From Succinivibrionaceae bacterium (GTDB lineage Bacteria; Pseudomonadota; Gammaproteobacteria; Enterobacterales; Succinivibrionaceae): a stretch of 64,000 bases of DNA. The notes below the pieces were generated by a model. It saw only the letters and a program-made list of their open reading frames with translations. It did not search any database and had not been told where the DNA came from. The translations under genes were made by a program, and so were the position numbers. Shown here one piece after another: positions 26,504 through 36,561 of this stretch (positions are counted from its first letter, which is position 1; each line of letters opens with the position of its first letter). The stretch lies in the NCBI GenBank assembly GCA_019420905.1, contig JAHZGH010000014.1, positions 62,001 to 126,000 on the forward strand, read 5' to 3'.

Positions 26504-28987
26504 TCAGTTTTTTTTATCACCAGATTTGATCGTAAACGGATGTAAAGAACGCATATTATCACTTAAAACAAAATATTGCGGTAGATTAAAATGAAGATTG
26601 CGCTCTCCCGATGTTTCTTCACTTTGACGAGTATAAAAACGATTGATTGCATTTACCAAATCAGAGCGAGATTTTTGATATCCTCTAACAGTTTTAACCT
26701 CATTGCGCTCATTCACAATATAAATATCCCAGCCTTTTTCTGCTTTAACAAAAAAATACTGCATAACGCCGATGGAAGCTTCTCGATCAATTTCAGCGGG
26801 AACCTGCAATGCAAATTCAGGACGCATTCCATATCGAGACAAAACACTAATATCAAAATCAGATGATGAACTAAAAGGGGATCTTCTTAATAAAGAAACT
26901 CCTCTTTCTCCTGAACCTCGCGCAACATAAGTATTAAGACCTACATCAAAAGTATATTCACGCTGCGGATTATCAATACAAGCAAAAATTCCTCTTAAGA
27001 TTGACTCTAAATCATAACGAATTAAATCACTTTGAGTTTTGGAATAAGAAAGAATTATCTCAGATTTAAAAATATTCTGATTACGATCATAAGCTAACCT
27101 TCTTATACGCAACAAAGTGGCTAAAAGTTCGACTACCCCTTCTTCTCCATCCGGAAAAGCCGTTGACTCTATTTCTCCCCAAGAATTAATTGTGATCATA
27201 TCTATAGAGCCGATTAAACATTCTCGAGATCTACCTGCACACAAAGTCGAGCCGCTATCTAAATCTAAAGAGTTATTACGGTAATTTAAAGTAGCATCAC
27301 GTTCAAAATTAACTACAACTAAATTTTTTCGAATATATCGAGTCTGCTGTAAATCTGCTTCTGCAACCTGTTCCTGATTTTCCCCTAAAAAAACTCTAAT
27401 ATCTCTAGATAGAGATAAAATCTTCTCTGCATTTATAATACCTGGAGCGCCTCCAAGAAAAATCTTTGTTCTTGCTGTTAAAACATGATTAAAAGTAGCC
27501 CACACAACAGCTTGACATAATCTTAAGGCTGTATACACCGATCTTCTTTGTAAAATTTCCAAAGAATTGATAGCCGCAGGATATAAGTGCCAGCCGCGAT
27601 CGCAAATAGAATTTTTCGATGGTTTAATAAATGTTAAATAAGGTTCCTCTAAATACTCCCTGAACTCTTTATTTAAAAGCAAAACTTTGCCCGGATACCC
27701 ATCAAAAGCGGCATAAAGCTTACGAGAGAGCACCCCTGCATCATCAGAGGTAATTGCATATTCAATGCCATGACCAACACTAAAACGCAACAAGGCCCGG
27801 TAACTTAAATGTAAAGATGTAAATAAATCCTTCTGTAGCTTTGTAACAAATCCTGCTTTCCAATGCTCTCTAGATTTAAGCTCCTCTCTAAAAGCAGAAC
27901 TCCATCCCCAATTACTACACAAACGGGATAAAAGTTTTTTTCTTGTATTTATGACCTTAGCATCCGCTAGTCCTACCAAAGACATTTCAAGCTTCAAATA
28001 AAAACACAAACGAACTAAAGTCAAACGTGTAGTATCATGCTTAGCTCTAAGGTAGCTTGAAACTTTTTTAAACATTAAATAATAAGCATCAAGCCTCAAA
28101 GAATAGCCATTTGATGAATACATTCTGCTTTTTAATACTGAGGAAAGCAACTTAGTATGAGGATATTCATTAGCATAAACCTCCATAAGCAGAATTTTTA
28201 ATGCCGCTTTAAAAGGATGATCAATACCTTTATACAAAAGCCATAATCCTGAACCAAAATATTCTGCGGCAGAACTTTTAGCAACAGATCCAAAATCAAA
28301 CCATAATTGATTATCTACACGTCCGCTTTCATATAAAGACCGTACTGCCCCGTAATAATCTTGATCTTCTTCTTGCGGCGTAACCATATACCAAATTATA
28401 TAACGCCCGCACAATCTAAAAGAGCTACGATAAAATTCATCTAAAAGGAACAGACTTTGTGCCGAGCCGCAGTCTTCCGTATCTAAGGTTCCATGCTGAC
28501 CGCTAATAAATCTATCATCAGCTGTTACAAAAAGATTTATATCAGCACCTAATGCCTTGAAAAAAGTAGAAATAAAATGACACTTTTCAGTTAATAGAAA
28601 AATTTCATGTTTAGGAATAATGGAGCTTACGCATACCCAAATATCTAAATCAGAAGATATGCCTTGGCAAATAGAAGAAGTACTGCCCATAGCATATAGC
28701 CCCAAAATAGAATACCGCCCACGAGAGCGCATTTCTGGATCTATTCCTTGTTTTTTCAGATAATCTTTCTGCCAGGCATTAGGAACAAACCCATCAATTC
28801 CATACGGAACATCCGCATCTCGTGCCCCAGGAAGGCGTTTATCGTTATAATGCAAAAGCAAAGACAACAAATTTAACATCTTGCGTGTATGTGGGCGCAA
28901 TACACGCAGGGCTCTACGCATACGTTCTTCATTTAACAGCTTGTATTGCGAAAGCCTTAAGTCAAAATCTGTAGTTATCTTGTCCAT
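26504..28987 (-). CDS. cyaA: Class I adenylate cyclase
   Basis: Makes cAMP for CRP signalling; 827 residues against 848 in E. coli. The N-terminal catalytic region has the signature GSTSSICQGISSDLDIWVC, with the nucleotidyltransferase GS...DxD pattern. EDCGSAQSLFLLDEFYRSSFRLCGR also matches closely. The C-terminal half is the regulatory region that responds to the glucose PTS in enterics. The last 20-30 residues of the E. coli protein are missing. It is divergent from hemX. Confidence 0.96.
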   Translation of the reverse strand: MDKITTDFDLRLSQYKLLNEERMRRALRVLRPHTRKMLNLLSLLLHYNDKRLPGARDADVPYGIDGFVPNAWQKDYLKKQGIDPEMRSRGRYSILGLYAMGSTSSICQGISSDLDIWVCVSSIIPKHEIFLLTEKCHFISTFFKALGADINLFVTADDRFISGQHGTLDTEDCGSAQSLFLLDEFYRSSFRLCGRYIIWYMVTPQEEDQDYYGAVRSLYESGRVDNQLWFDFGSVAKSSAAEYFGSGLWLLYKGIDHPFKAALKILLMEVYANEYPHTKLLSSVLKSRMYSSNGYSLRLDAYYLMFKKVSSYLRAKHDTTRLTLVRLCFYLKLEMSLVGLADAKVINTRKKLLSRLCSNWGWSSAFREELKSREHWKAGFVTKLQKDLFTSLHLSYRALLRFSVGHGIEYAITSDDAGVLSRKLYAAFDGYPGKVLLLNKEFREYLEEPYLTFIKPSKNSICDRGWHLYPAAINSLEILQRRSVYTALRLCQAVVWATFNHVLTARTKIFLGGAPGIINAEKILSLSRDIRVFLGENQEQVAEADLQQTRYIRKNLVVVNFERDATLNYRNNSLDLDSGSTLCAGRSRECLIGSIDMITINSWGEIESTAFPDGEEGVVELLATLLRIRRLAYDRNQNIFKSEIILSYSKTQSDLIRYDLESILRGIFACIDNPQREYTFDVGLNTYVARGSGERGVSLLRRSPFSSSSDFDISVLSRYGMRPEFALQVPAEIDREASIGVMQYFFVKAEKGWDIYIVNERNEVKTVRGYQKSRSDLVNAINRFYTRQSEETSGERNLHFNLPQYFVLSDNMRSLHPFTIKSGDKKN

Positions 28988-29249
28988 ATCATGCCTTTTG
29001 CGAAACCCTGCCTTGATTATAACTTAATATTACAAAGATCTAATTCTGACTAGGAAACTATAAAGGCTTATAATTATAATTTTTAGAACCTATAAAAGTA
29101 ATTTTCGCAAGTAGTCTTATAAAATGTGATCTAAACAGATCCTTTGAGGTAATCTTAGCATGCAATTTTTAGTCTAAATTATAAAGCATGTTATTATAAA
29201 CACTTGCGTAGTTAACTTTTCTACCTAAATTGCTGAGACTGGCCTATAT

Positions 29250-30611
29250 ATGAAAGAACAAAAACAAACAAACCAAGTCGCTGAAGATACCTCCACAGAA
29301 AACAACTCTGCTACCCCTATTTCTAATGAAGAGGTACTTAACAAAGTATCTGGCGATCAGAAAAAAGATGAAAACGCAGCTGAGCTTCTAAAAGAATCCA
29401 TTGAGAATCCTCAGACTGAAGATAAAAATACATCTGCAGAAGATATTCATGCAGAAGCGCCTGCCGCTCAAGTTTTAGACGAGAAGAAAATTAATGAGTC
29501 TATACAAAAAATAAAATCACATACTCGTGTATCTAATTTACTGATTATTGCTCTTATTTTAATTTGCGGCGGTTATATGTGGTATTTGCAAACTAATAAC
29601 CAAGCTGCCTTAAATAAGATGCAAGATGATATAGCAAACAAGGTTCAAGATCTAGAAAAAGAACAGCAGGTTCTTATTGACAATAACAAGGCTTATACTC
29701 AAAAAATTAGCGAAATTCAGACTCTTGCTAATACAAATAATGATCTTACAAATAAAAATCAAGAATTATTAAGTTCATTAGAAGAAATAACACAGAAAGT
29801 TGACGAAGAAACTTCTTATTTAAAAGACATTAAAACGCAGCTTAATCGCTATGAAGCTAGAGACCCTGACGATTGGCGCAAAGCTCAAAGCTACTTCCTT
29901 GTAAGCTCTGCTTACAGAATGGCTGTATTTTCTCGTGACCCGAAAGCTGCTCTATGGTGCCTAAATAGCGCTAATGAATTGCTTGCTGGTATTGAAGAAG
30001 AGCAGATCAACAAAATACGAGAAGTCTTAGCTAATGATATTATGAAGATAAAAAATATTCCTCAGCTAGACTTACGTGGTTTAATCAATAAGCTTGATAG
30101 TGTATACAATAATCTCGACAAAATGACCTTAGTCGAAGTTACGACAGCAGATCAACGCGAACAGAACTATCAAAAATCAGATTCTGTTACCGAGACTTTA
30201 ATTGAATGGAAAAATAACTTATTAGCTTCCTTAAAAGACTTTTCTTCTCGTTTTGTCGAAATTCGTCGCCGAGATGAGCAAGCGGTAAATGCTTTCTTAT
30301 CTGCAGATCAAGCAAAACTCTTGCTTGAAAACCTAAAATCACAAATATTATTAGCAAAAATGGCTGTTTATGAGCAAAATGAACAAGCATATATTGCTGA
30401 TATAGAACAGGCGTTAACCTTGATTAAAGGCTACTATAATCCAGAGACTCCTGCCTTTAAAGCTAATATTGAGACTTTAGAAGACTTAAAAGCTACTCAA
30501 ATTTATGTACAGAGCCCTAATACTTTAGAGAGCTACAATTTATTTGATAAATATGCTCGCCAAATTTTACGTCTCAATACTCCTGATATGCCGGCAGTTG
30601 CAGAAGAATAA
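29250..30611 (+). CDS. hemX: HemX protein, inner-membrane coiled-coil protein
   Basis: A 453-residue HemX-family protein. A charged, Glu-rich cytoplasmic N-terminus of about 94 residues is followed by one membrane span (about 95-113) and a coiled coil (about 115-195). The conserved DPDDWRKAQSYFLVSSAYRMAVF and the C-terminal domain follow. HemX is often annotated uroporphyrinogen-III methyltransferase but lacks that fold; its role is not settled. In E. coli it is third in hemCDXY, divergent from cyaA; here hemC and hemD are not present. Confidence 0.9.
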   Translation: MKEQKQTNQVAEDTSTENNSATPISNEEVLNKVSGDQKKDENAAELLKESIENPQTEDKNTSAEDIHAEAPAAQVLDEKKINESIQKIKSHTRVSNLLIIALILICGGYMWYLQTNNQAALNKMQDDIANKVQDLEKEQQVLIDNNKAYTQKISEIQTLANTNNDLTNKNQELLSSLEEITQKVDEETSYLKDIKTQLNRYEARDPDDWRKAQSYFLVSSAYRMAVFSRDPKAALWCLNSANELLAGIEEEQINKIREVLANDIMKIKNIPQLDLRGLINKLDSVYNNLDKMTLVEVTTADQREQNYQKSDSVTETLIEWKNNLLASLKDFSSRFVEIRRRDEQAVNAFLSADQAKLLLENLKSQILLAKMAVYEQNEQAYIADIEQALTLIKGYYNPETPAFKANIETLEDLKATQIYVQSPNTLESYNLFDKYARQILRLNTPDMPAVAEE

Positions 30612-30623
30612 GGAGACATTAGT

Positions 30624-31886
30624 ATGTTAAAAATTCTTCTTGGTTTATTGATTGTTTGCGCTGCCATTATTGTTGGTCCTTTATTAGCCGATAAACAGGG
30701 ATTTGTTCATATTTCTTTTGGTAACTACATTATTGAAGCTTCAGTGACAACAACTGTTATCATATTGATAGTTACTATTGTTCTTGTGCATGTCTGCTGG
30801 AATTTAATCAAAAGCATTTTTAGAATGCCTGGAGGAACTGCCCGCTGGTTTAAGGCTCATAACGAGAAAAAAGCTTTAAGCCGCCAGGATATGGCCTATA
30901 TAGCTTACGCTAAAGGTGATTTCAAAAAAGCTTTAGATTTAATTGAAAAATCAGCACCTCTAAATAAACTTCCTATAAATGCTCTTTTAGTCTCTGCTAA
31001 ATCTGCTTTTAATATCGGTAATTTTGACTATACACGAAAAGCCTTGGATGAAGCTCAAAATCGTGGTCCTGAATGCCAGATAGCTACCACTGTAATACGT
31101 GCTAAACTTAATTTAAAAGTTAACAATCCTAACGCAGCTTTAGAGTATTTGAATAAATTAAATCCAAAATGCCGTAACACTTTAATTTATAAGCTCTATT
31201 ACGATTGCTATAAAGCTAAAACAGACATTGAGAATATCTATAGTGTTGCTTCTAACTTAGTAAAAAGCAAACTTATCTCTGAGGATGATTGCCGCGAGAT
31301 TTTCTGCAAATATTATGAAGAACGTCTAAAGAAAGCTCAAAATGCAGAAGATATGGATAATGTTTATAAGCTTTTAAATAAAAAAGATCGTTTCAATTCT
31401 CGTTTTATAGCACCTTATATTCATAAGCTTATTACTTTGAATATCCTAAATAAAGCTTCTTCTTTAAGCTTAAATTTCTTAAAACATAATGATGATAGTG
31501 AATTTCTCGAGAGCATTGCTAAATGGGATGTTGCTATGCCGGATATTTTAAAATACCTGCAAAAACAAGTTGCTCATCAGGCAATTGCAGCAGAAGACAA
31601 CTTATCTCTTATTAAAGCTCTAGCTAATTTAGAGATGAAACAAGATCTTCTTCAAGAAGCTTTAGAAAACTATAAAAAGGCTTTGAAAATCCAGCAAAGT
31701 CCGGATATCTATGCAAAGATAGGTCAAATTTTGACTATGCAGCAAAATTATACTGAAGCTACAGAATATTTTTCTAAAGCCTATAATATTTCTGAAAATA
31801 AAGCAGCCTCTAAGGTAGTCTCTGACATAAAGGCTGATAGCGATTCTATAGAAGAGAATGAAGATAATAAAAAATTACTAAGCTAA
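30624..31886 (+). CDS. hemY: HemY protein, membrane TPR protein
   Basis: A 420-residue HemY-family protein. There are two N-terminal membrane spans (about 3-22 and 41-63), then FRMPGGTARWFKAHNEKKA, the HemY N-domain signature, and TPR-like helical repeats. It is the second gene of hemX-hemY, 12 bases after hemX. This proteobacterial HemY differs from the Bacillus protoporphyrinogen oxidase of the same name, and its function is unknown. A strong terminator follows. Confidence 0.9.
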   Translation: MLKILLGLLIVCAAIIVGPLLADKQGFVHISFGNYIIEASVTTTVIILIVTIVLVHVCWNLIKSIFRMPGGTARWFKAHNEKKALSRQDMAYIAYAKGDFKKALDLIEKSAPLNKLPINALLVSAKSAFNIGNFDYTRKALDEAQNRGPECQIATTVIRAKLNLKVNNPNAALEYLNKLNPKCRNTLIYKLYYDCYKAKTDIENIYSVASNLVKSKLISEDDCREIFCKYYEERLKKAQNAEDMDNVYKLLNKKDRFNSRFIAPYIHKLITLNILNKASSLSLNFLKHNDDSEFLESIAKWDVAMPDILKYLQKQVAHQAIAAEDNLSLIKALANLEMKQDLLQEALENYKKALKIQQSPDIYAKIGQILTMQQNYTEATEYFSKAYNISENKAASKVVSDIKADSDSIEENEDNKKLLS

Positions 31887-31906
31887 AACTTTATTCTGCT
31901 AAAAAT

Positions 31907-31938
31907 AAAGGCATGCCTTTATAAAAAGGCATGCCTTT
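31907..31938 (+). terminator. Terminator after hemY
   Basis: A 14-bp perfect stem with a 4-base loop. Each arm (AAAGGCATGCCTTT) is itself a palindrome, so the element is also a tandem direct repeat. A T-rich tail follows. Confidence 0.85.
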
Positions 31939-32138
31939 CTTATTTAATTATTTTCAATCTCTTATCACAATTATCTAAATATATTTTTCATATTATAGGT
32001 ATCCACTTTCATTTTTATATAAAATATAATCGTATAATATATTTTCGATAAATAAAAAATTAGATATATCACTTAATAATATAAAAGACTAATTTAGCTA
32101 ATAAACAAAAATAATAAGATTGATTCTGCAGGCACATC

Positions 32139-32168
32139 CCTCTAGGATTTCTCCTAGAGGAATTTTTA
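32139..32168 (+). terminator. Plus-oriented terminator-like hairpin beside ilvA
   Basis: A 9-bp perfect stem (CCTCTAGGA / TCCTAGAGG) with a TTTC loop and then AATTTTTA on the plus strand. It lies just past the minus-strand ilvA stop, but the T tail points the other way. No plus-strand gene lies between it and the hemY terminator. Confidence 0.5.
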
Positions 32169-32177
32169 GATTAGGAC

Positions 32178-33704
32178 TTAACGTAAAAGTTGCTGATATG
32201 CTGTATTAGAAGTTACTTCTTCATATGGATATCCGACCTTCTTTATGAAGTCCATAATGCCTTCTTCATGATCGGCTAAATTAAATCCACATAAAACAGA
32301 ACAGAATTCCAAACCTGTAATACGGAAATGGAACAGAGTGATGCTGTAAGAATCACCTAAAGTTTCTAAGAAGCGTACTAAGGCATTAGAAGTTGCTGGG
32401 AACTCAAATAAAAATAACTTTTCATTAAGTTTACGATTAGGATGGCCTCCAACCATATAGCGTACATGGTCCTTAGCTATACCATCGTCAGTTAAATCTG
32501 TAACCAGATAACCGCTCTTCTTCAAAGACTTAGAGATTTCATTTAACTCTTTTTTACCTTCAGATAATTCTACAGAAGCAAATACGCGCGCGCGGTCATC
32601 TGCCCCGTAACGATAGCTAAACTCTGTTACAGTTCTAGACCCAATTGCTTTTGTAAAATTCAAGAAAGCTCCTCGAGCTTCAGGGATCTCTACGGATAAA
32701 ATACCCTCAGTCATCTCACCAACGTCACAACGCTCAGCTACCATACGTAAAGTATGGAACTTAACATTTGCACCTGAAAGAACTGCTACATGATTTCCTG
32801 AATGGATATTATGATCACGCACATACTTTTTTAGTCCAGCTAAAGACAAAGCTCCACTAGGCTCAGCAATTGCACGAGTATCATCAAAAATATCCTTCAT
32901 TGCAGCGCAGATTTCATCATTAGAACAGGTAACAATATCATCAAGATATTTACTTAAAATCCTAAAGGTCTCATTTCCTGCTTTACGTACAGCGACACCA
33001 TCAGCAAAATGAGAAACATAGCCGATATCTACAGGCTTGCCTGCTCTTAAAGCAGCCTGCATGCTTGCGCTACCTTCAGCCTCAACTCCTATAACACGCA
33101 CATCAGGAAGAAGAGTCTTAATATAAACAGCAATACCTGCCGCTAATCCACCGCCGCCTATTTGTACATAGATAGTATCAATATCATCAAGCTGACCTAT
33201 GATTTCATGAGCTATTGTGCCTTGTCCAGAAATTACATCAGGATCATCAAAAGGAGGGATCATAGTCATAGATTTTTTCTTTGACAGAGACTGCGCATAA
33301 GCATAAGACTCATCAAAGCTATCACCATATAAAACGACCTCTGCGCCATAATGACGAACTGCATCTACTTTAAGATCAGGAGTAGAAGTAGGCATTACAA
33401 TTACAGCTTTAATACCTAATTTTTGCGCAGATAAAGCTACACCTTGAGCATGATTACCTGCCGAAGCTGTGACAATACCAGCTTTCAATTGACTTTCAGA
33501 CAGGTTTTTTATCATGTTATAAGCTCCGCGGAGCTTAAAAGAATGGATCTTCTGGTAGTCTTCACGTTTTAAATGTACATTAACTCCCAAACGTTCAGAC
33601 AAATTATCTAAATGCTGTAAAGGAGTTACTTTAACTAAATCATAAATGCGTGCCAGAAGGATTTTTTGCATATATCCTTGTGCATCAAGTAATTTTTCAG
33701 CCAT
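32178..33704 (-). CDS. ilvA: Biosynthetic threonine deaminase
   Basis: PLP enzyme that turns threonine into 2-oxobutyrate, the first step to isoleucine. It has 508 residues (E. coli 514), so it carries the C-terminal ACT-like regulatory repeats that bind isoleucine and valine. The PLP lysine is Lys57 in HSFKLRGAYN, and the phosphate loop is GGGGLAAG. It starts two bases after ilvD and is the last gene of ilvE-ilvD-ilvA. Confidence 0.97.
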   Translation of the reverse strand: MAEKLLDAQGYMQKILLARIYDLVKVTPLQHLDNLSERLGVNVHLKREDYQKIHSFKLRGAYNMIKNLSESQLKAGIVTASAGNHAQGVALSAQKLGIKAVIVMPTSTPDLKVDAVRHYGAEVVLYGDSFDESYAYAQSLSKKKSMTMIPPFDDPDVISGQGTIAHEIIGQLDDIDTIYVQIGGGGLAAGIAVYIKTLLPDVRVIGVEAEGSASMQAALRAGKPVDIGYVSHFADGVAVRKAGNETFRILSKYLDDIVTCSNDEICAAMKDIFDDTRAIAEPSGALSLAGLKKYVRDHNIHSGNHVAVLSGANVKFHTLRMVAERCDVGEMTEGILSVEIPEARGAFLNFTKAIGSRTVTEFSYRYGADDRARVFASVELSEGKKELNEISKSLKKSGYLVTDLTDDGIAKDHVRYMVGGHPNRKLNEKLFLFEFPATSNALVRFLETLGDSYSITLFHFRITGLEFCSVLCGFNLADHEEGIMDFIKKVGYPYEEVTSNTAYQQLLR

Positions 33705-33706
33705 AA

Positions 33707-35557
33707 TTATAATCCTTCTAGCTTTGAACGATCACGAACTCCACCCTTATCTGCACTAGAAGCCAATTTAGCAAAAGCTCTCAAGGCAAAAGAAATCTCG
33801 CGATTGCGGTTCTTAGGCTGCCAAGCTTTATTACCTAAGGCTTCCATAGCTTTACGACGTTTAGCTAATTCTTCATCACTGACACACATTTTTATAGTAC
33901 GGTTAGGAATATCAATCTGAATCATATCGTTCTCTTCTAAAAGACCAATATTACCGCCGTTAGCAGCTTCAGGAGAAACATGTCCAATAGACAGTCCTGA
34001 TGAACCGCCAGAGAAACGACCATCAGTAATTAAAGCACATTGCTTACCTAAACCAACAGATTTAATATAAGATGTTGGATATAGCATTTCCTGCATGCCA
34101 GGACCTCCACGAGGACCTTCATAACGAACAATGACAACATCTCCTGCTTTAACTTTACCGCCTAAAATGCCTTCGACAGCATCTTCCTGACTCTCAAAAA
34201 TACGAGCTGGACCAACAAACTTCAAAATGGATTCATCAACACCAGCAGTTTTAACAATACAGCCGTTCTCAGCTAAATTACCATATAAAACTGCTAAACC
34301 GCCATCTTTAGAATAAGCATGTTCAAAATCATGAATACATCCTGAAGTTCTATCTGTATCTAATTTATCAACATAACAGCTTTGAGAAAATGCTTCAATA
34401 TTGTAGCTACCTTGTGCACAAGCCTTATAGAACTTTAAGATCTCTTCATCAGTGGTAGTTTTAATATTATATTTATCAATCTGCTCACCAATGCTCATTC
34501 CTGATACAGTATGGCTTTGCTCATGAATTAAACCATTTTTCTTAAGTTCTGCCATAATATTCATAATGCCGCCAGCATTATGCAGATCTTCCATGTGCCA
34601 TTCATGAGTAGAAGGTGACATCTTGCATATATGCGGAACATGGCGAGAAAGCCTATCGATATCCTTCATAGTAAAGTCGACCCCAGCTTCCTGAGCTACA
34701 GCTAAAATATGCAATACAGTATTAGTAGAGCCGCCCATAGCAATATCTAAACTCATCGCATTTTCAAAAGTATCTTTGGTTGCGATAGAACGGGGTAATA
34801 CAGAATCATCACCTTTCTCATAGTAGGCTTTGGCCATTTCTACAATACGATGAGCTGCCTTGACAAATAAATTTCTGCGCTCTGAATGGGTAGCGACTAA
34901 AGATCCATTGCCTGGTAAAGACAAACCTAATGCTTCAGTTAAAGAATTCATAGAGTTAGCTGTAAACATGCCGGAGCAAGAGCCGCAGGTAGGACAAGCT
35001 GCTGATTCTACAGCTCTTACCTCTTCGTCACTCACGTTTGGTTCAGCTGAAACAATCATGGCATCAATAAGATCAACCTTATAATCACAGCCCTTCATGC
35101 GACCGGCTTCCATAGGGCCTCCAGACACAAAAATGGTCGGAATATTCAAACGCATAGCTGCCATTAGCATGCCTGGGGTAACTTTATCGCAGTTTGAAAT
35201 GCAGACCAAAGCATCAGCCTTATGGGCATTAGTCATATACTCAACAGAATCAGCAATAATATCACGGCTAGGTAAGGAATAAAGCATGCCTGTATGCCCC
35301 ATAGCAATACCATCATCCACAGCAATGGTATTAAATTCCTTAGCAATACCCCCTGCCTTTTCTATCTCTTTTACAACTAGCTGTCCGATATCGTGCAAAT
35401 GCACATGTCCAGGAACAAACTGAGTAAAGGAATTTGCAACGGCTATAATAGGCTTACCAAAATCACTGTCCTTAACGCCTGTAGCTTTCCATAAAGCACG
35501 CGCTCCAGCCATGATTTTACCTTCGTAGGTTACCTTTGAACGATAATTATTCGACAT
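33707..35557 (-). CDS. ilvD: Dihydroxy-acid dehydratase
   Basis: Iron-sulfur enzyme shared by valine and isoleucine synthesis. From the ATG at 35557 (MSNNYRSKVTYEG) it has 616 residues, as in E. coli, with AAGGA seven bases upstream. An in-frame ATG 22 codons earlier lies inside the terminator-like hairpin and is rejected. Cluster cysteines are in CISNCDKVTPGM and CPTCGSCSGMF. It follows ilvE across an unusual intercistronic hairpin. Confidence 0.97.
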   Translation of the reverse strand: MSNNYRSKVTYEGKIMAGARALWKATGVKDSDFGKPIIAVANSFTQFVPGHVHLHDIGQLVVKEIEKAGGIAKEFNTIAVDDGIAMGHTGMLYSLPSRDIIADSVEYMTNAHKADALVCISNCDKVTPGMLMAAMRLNIPTIFVSGGPMEAGRMKGCDYKVDLIDAMIVSAEPNVSDEEVRAVESAACPTCGSCSGMFTANSMNSLTEALGLSLPGNGSLVATHSERRNLFVKAAHRIVEMAKAYYEKGDDSVLPRSIATKDTFENAMSLDIAMGGSTNTVLHILAVAQEAGVDFTMKDIDRLSRHVPHICKMSPSTHEWHMEDLHNAGGIMNIMAELKKNGLIHEQSHTVSGMSIGEQIDKYNIKTTTDEEILKFYKACAQGSYNIEAFSQSCYVDKLDTDRTSGCIHDFEHAYSKDGGLAVLYGNLAENGCIVKTAGVDESILKFVGPARIFESQEDAVEGILGGKVKAGDVVIVRYEGPRGGPGMQEMLYPTSYIKSVGLGKQCALITDGRFSGGSSGLSIGHVSPEAANGGNIGLLEENDMIQIDIPNRTIKMCVSDEELAKRRKAMEALGNKAWQPKNRNREISFALRAFAKLASSADKGGVRDRSKLEGL

Positions 35558-35575
35558 AAAAAAATCCTTTTTTAA

Positions 35576-35611
35576 ATAAAAAAACCCACTGCTTTTGGAC
35601 AAGTAGTGGGT
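35576..35611 (-). terminator. Strong terminator-like hairpin between ilvE and ilvD
   Basis: An 11-bp stem with one G-U pair (35584-35594 / 35601-35611) and a 6-base loop is followed on the minus strand by eight T residues. It ends about 20 bases before the ilvD start, inside what looks like an ilvEDA operon, so it should reduce ilvDA expression unless it is antiterminated. Confidence 0.8.
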
Positions 35612-35637
35612 CTTGGCAATCAATTATTAATAAAAAA

Positions 35638-36561
35638 TTACTTTACCGGAGTGAGCCAGCCATACTTGTCCTCAACATTGCCTTTAACAATATCGAAGAA
35701 TGCGTTTTGTAATTTCTCAGTTACAGGGCCTCTGTAACCTGGACCTACATCAATACCATCAACAGAAGCAATAGGAGTAATTTCAGCTGCAGTACCAGAG
35801 AAGAATATCTCATCTGCAAGGTAAACCATCTCACGAGGAATCGGCTGCTGACGAACCTCGTAGCCTAAATCCTTAGCGATGGTAATAATAGAATCACGGG
35901 TAATGCCAGGCAATAAACCAGAAGTAAACGGAGCTGTGTAAATAACATTGTCCTTAACTAAGAACACATTCTCTCCTGAACCTTCGGAAATATAACCATT
36001 AACATCCAATGCGATAGCCTCAGTATAACCATTATTGGTACACTCATTTGCAATCAAAATGGAAGACAGATAATTACCAGCAGCCTTAGCCTCAGTAGGA
36101 ATAGTATCCGGAGCTAAACGACGCCAAGAAGAAACACAAACCTTAACACCCTTCTTGAGGCCTTCTTCTCCTAAATAAGCCCCCCAAGGCATAGCACAAA
36201 CCATAGCCTCAGCTGTAGAACCTTTAGGGAACTTAACCCCCAAACCAACAGCTCCCATGAAAATTAAAGGACGAATATAGCCGTATTCCAAACCATTTTC
36301 AGAAATAACCTTCTTGCAAGCATCCATAATCTCTTCCTTAGTCTGGGCAACTGGGAAACGATAGATACGAGCTGAGTTAAATAAACGGTCAATGTGCTCC
36401 TTTAAACGGAAAATCTGCGGCCCCTGCTTAGTAGCATAAGCACGAATACCCTCAAATACAGCAGAACCGTAATGTAAAGCATGAGCAGTAACATGAACAG
36501 TAGCCTGCTCCCATGGAACCATCTTTCCGTTAAACCAAATGTACTTGGTGTTTTCGGCCAT
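35638..36561 (-). CDS. ilvE: Branched-chain amino acid aminotransferase
   Basis: PLP class IV transaminase for leucine, isoleucine and valine. The ATG at 36561 gives 307 residues (E. coli 309) beginning MAENTKYIWFNGKMVPW, with GAGG eight bases upstream. An ATG 27 codons earlier adds unrelated sequence. The PLP lysine is Lys159 in EAKAAGNYLSS, and YISEGSGENVF is conserved. In E. coli it precedes ilvD and ilvA in ilvGMEDA; ilvG and ilvM are not here. Confidence 0.96.
   Translation of the reverse strand: MAENTKYIWFNGKMVPWEQATVHVTAHALHYGSAVFEGIRAYATKQGPQIFRLKEHIDRLFNSARIYRFPVAQTKEEIMDACKKVISENGLEYGYIRPLIFMGAVGLGVKFPKGSTAEAMVCAMPWGAYLGEEGLKKGVKVCVSSWRRLAPDTIPTEAKAAGNYLSSILIANECTNNGYTEAIALDVNGYISEGSGENVFLVKDNVIYTAPFTSGLLPGITRDSIITIAKDLGYEVRQQPIPREMVYLADEIFFSGTAAEITPIASVDGIDVGPGYRGPVTEKLQNAFFDIVKGNVEDKYGWLTPVK

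Noticed and set aside
29125..29142. TGTGATCTAAACAGATC in the cyaA-hemX interval as a CRP site
   Set aside because: The left half fits TGTGA, but the right half is not TCACA at the required spacing. It is a short palindrome only.
35558..35623. 22-codon N-terminal extension of ilvD as a possible leader peptide
   Set aside because: It reads through the terminator hairpin and has no ribosome site; the ATG at 35557 gives the exact family length.
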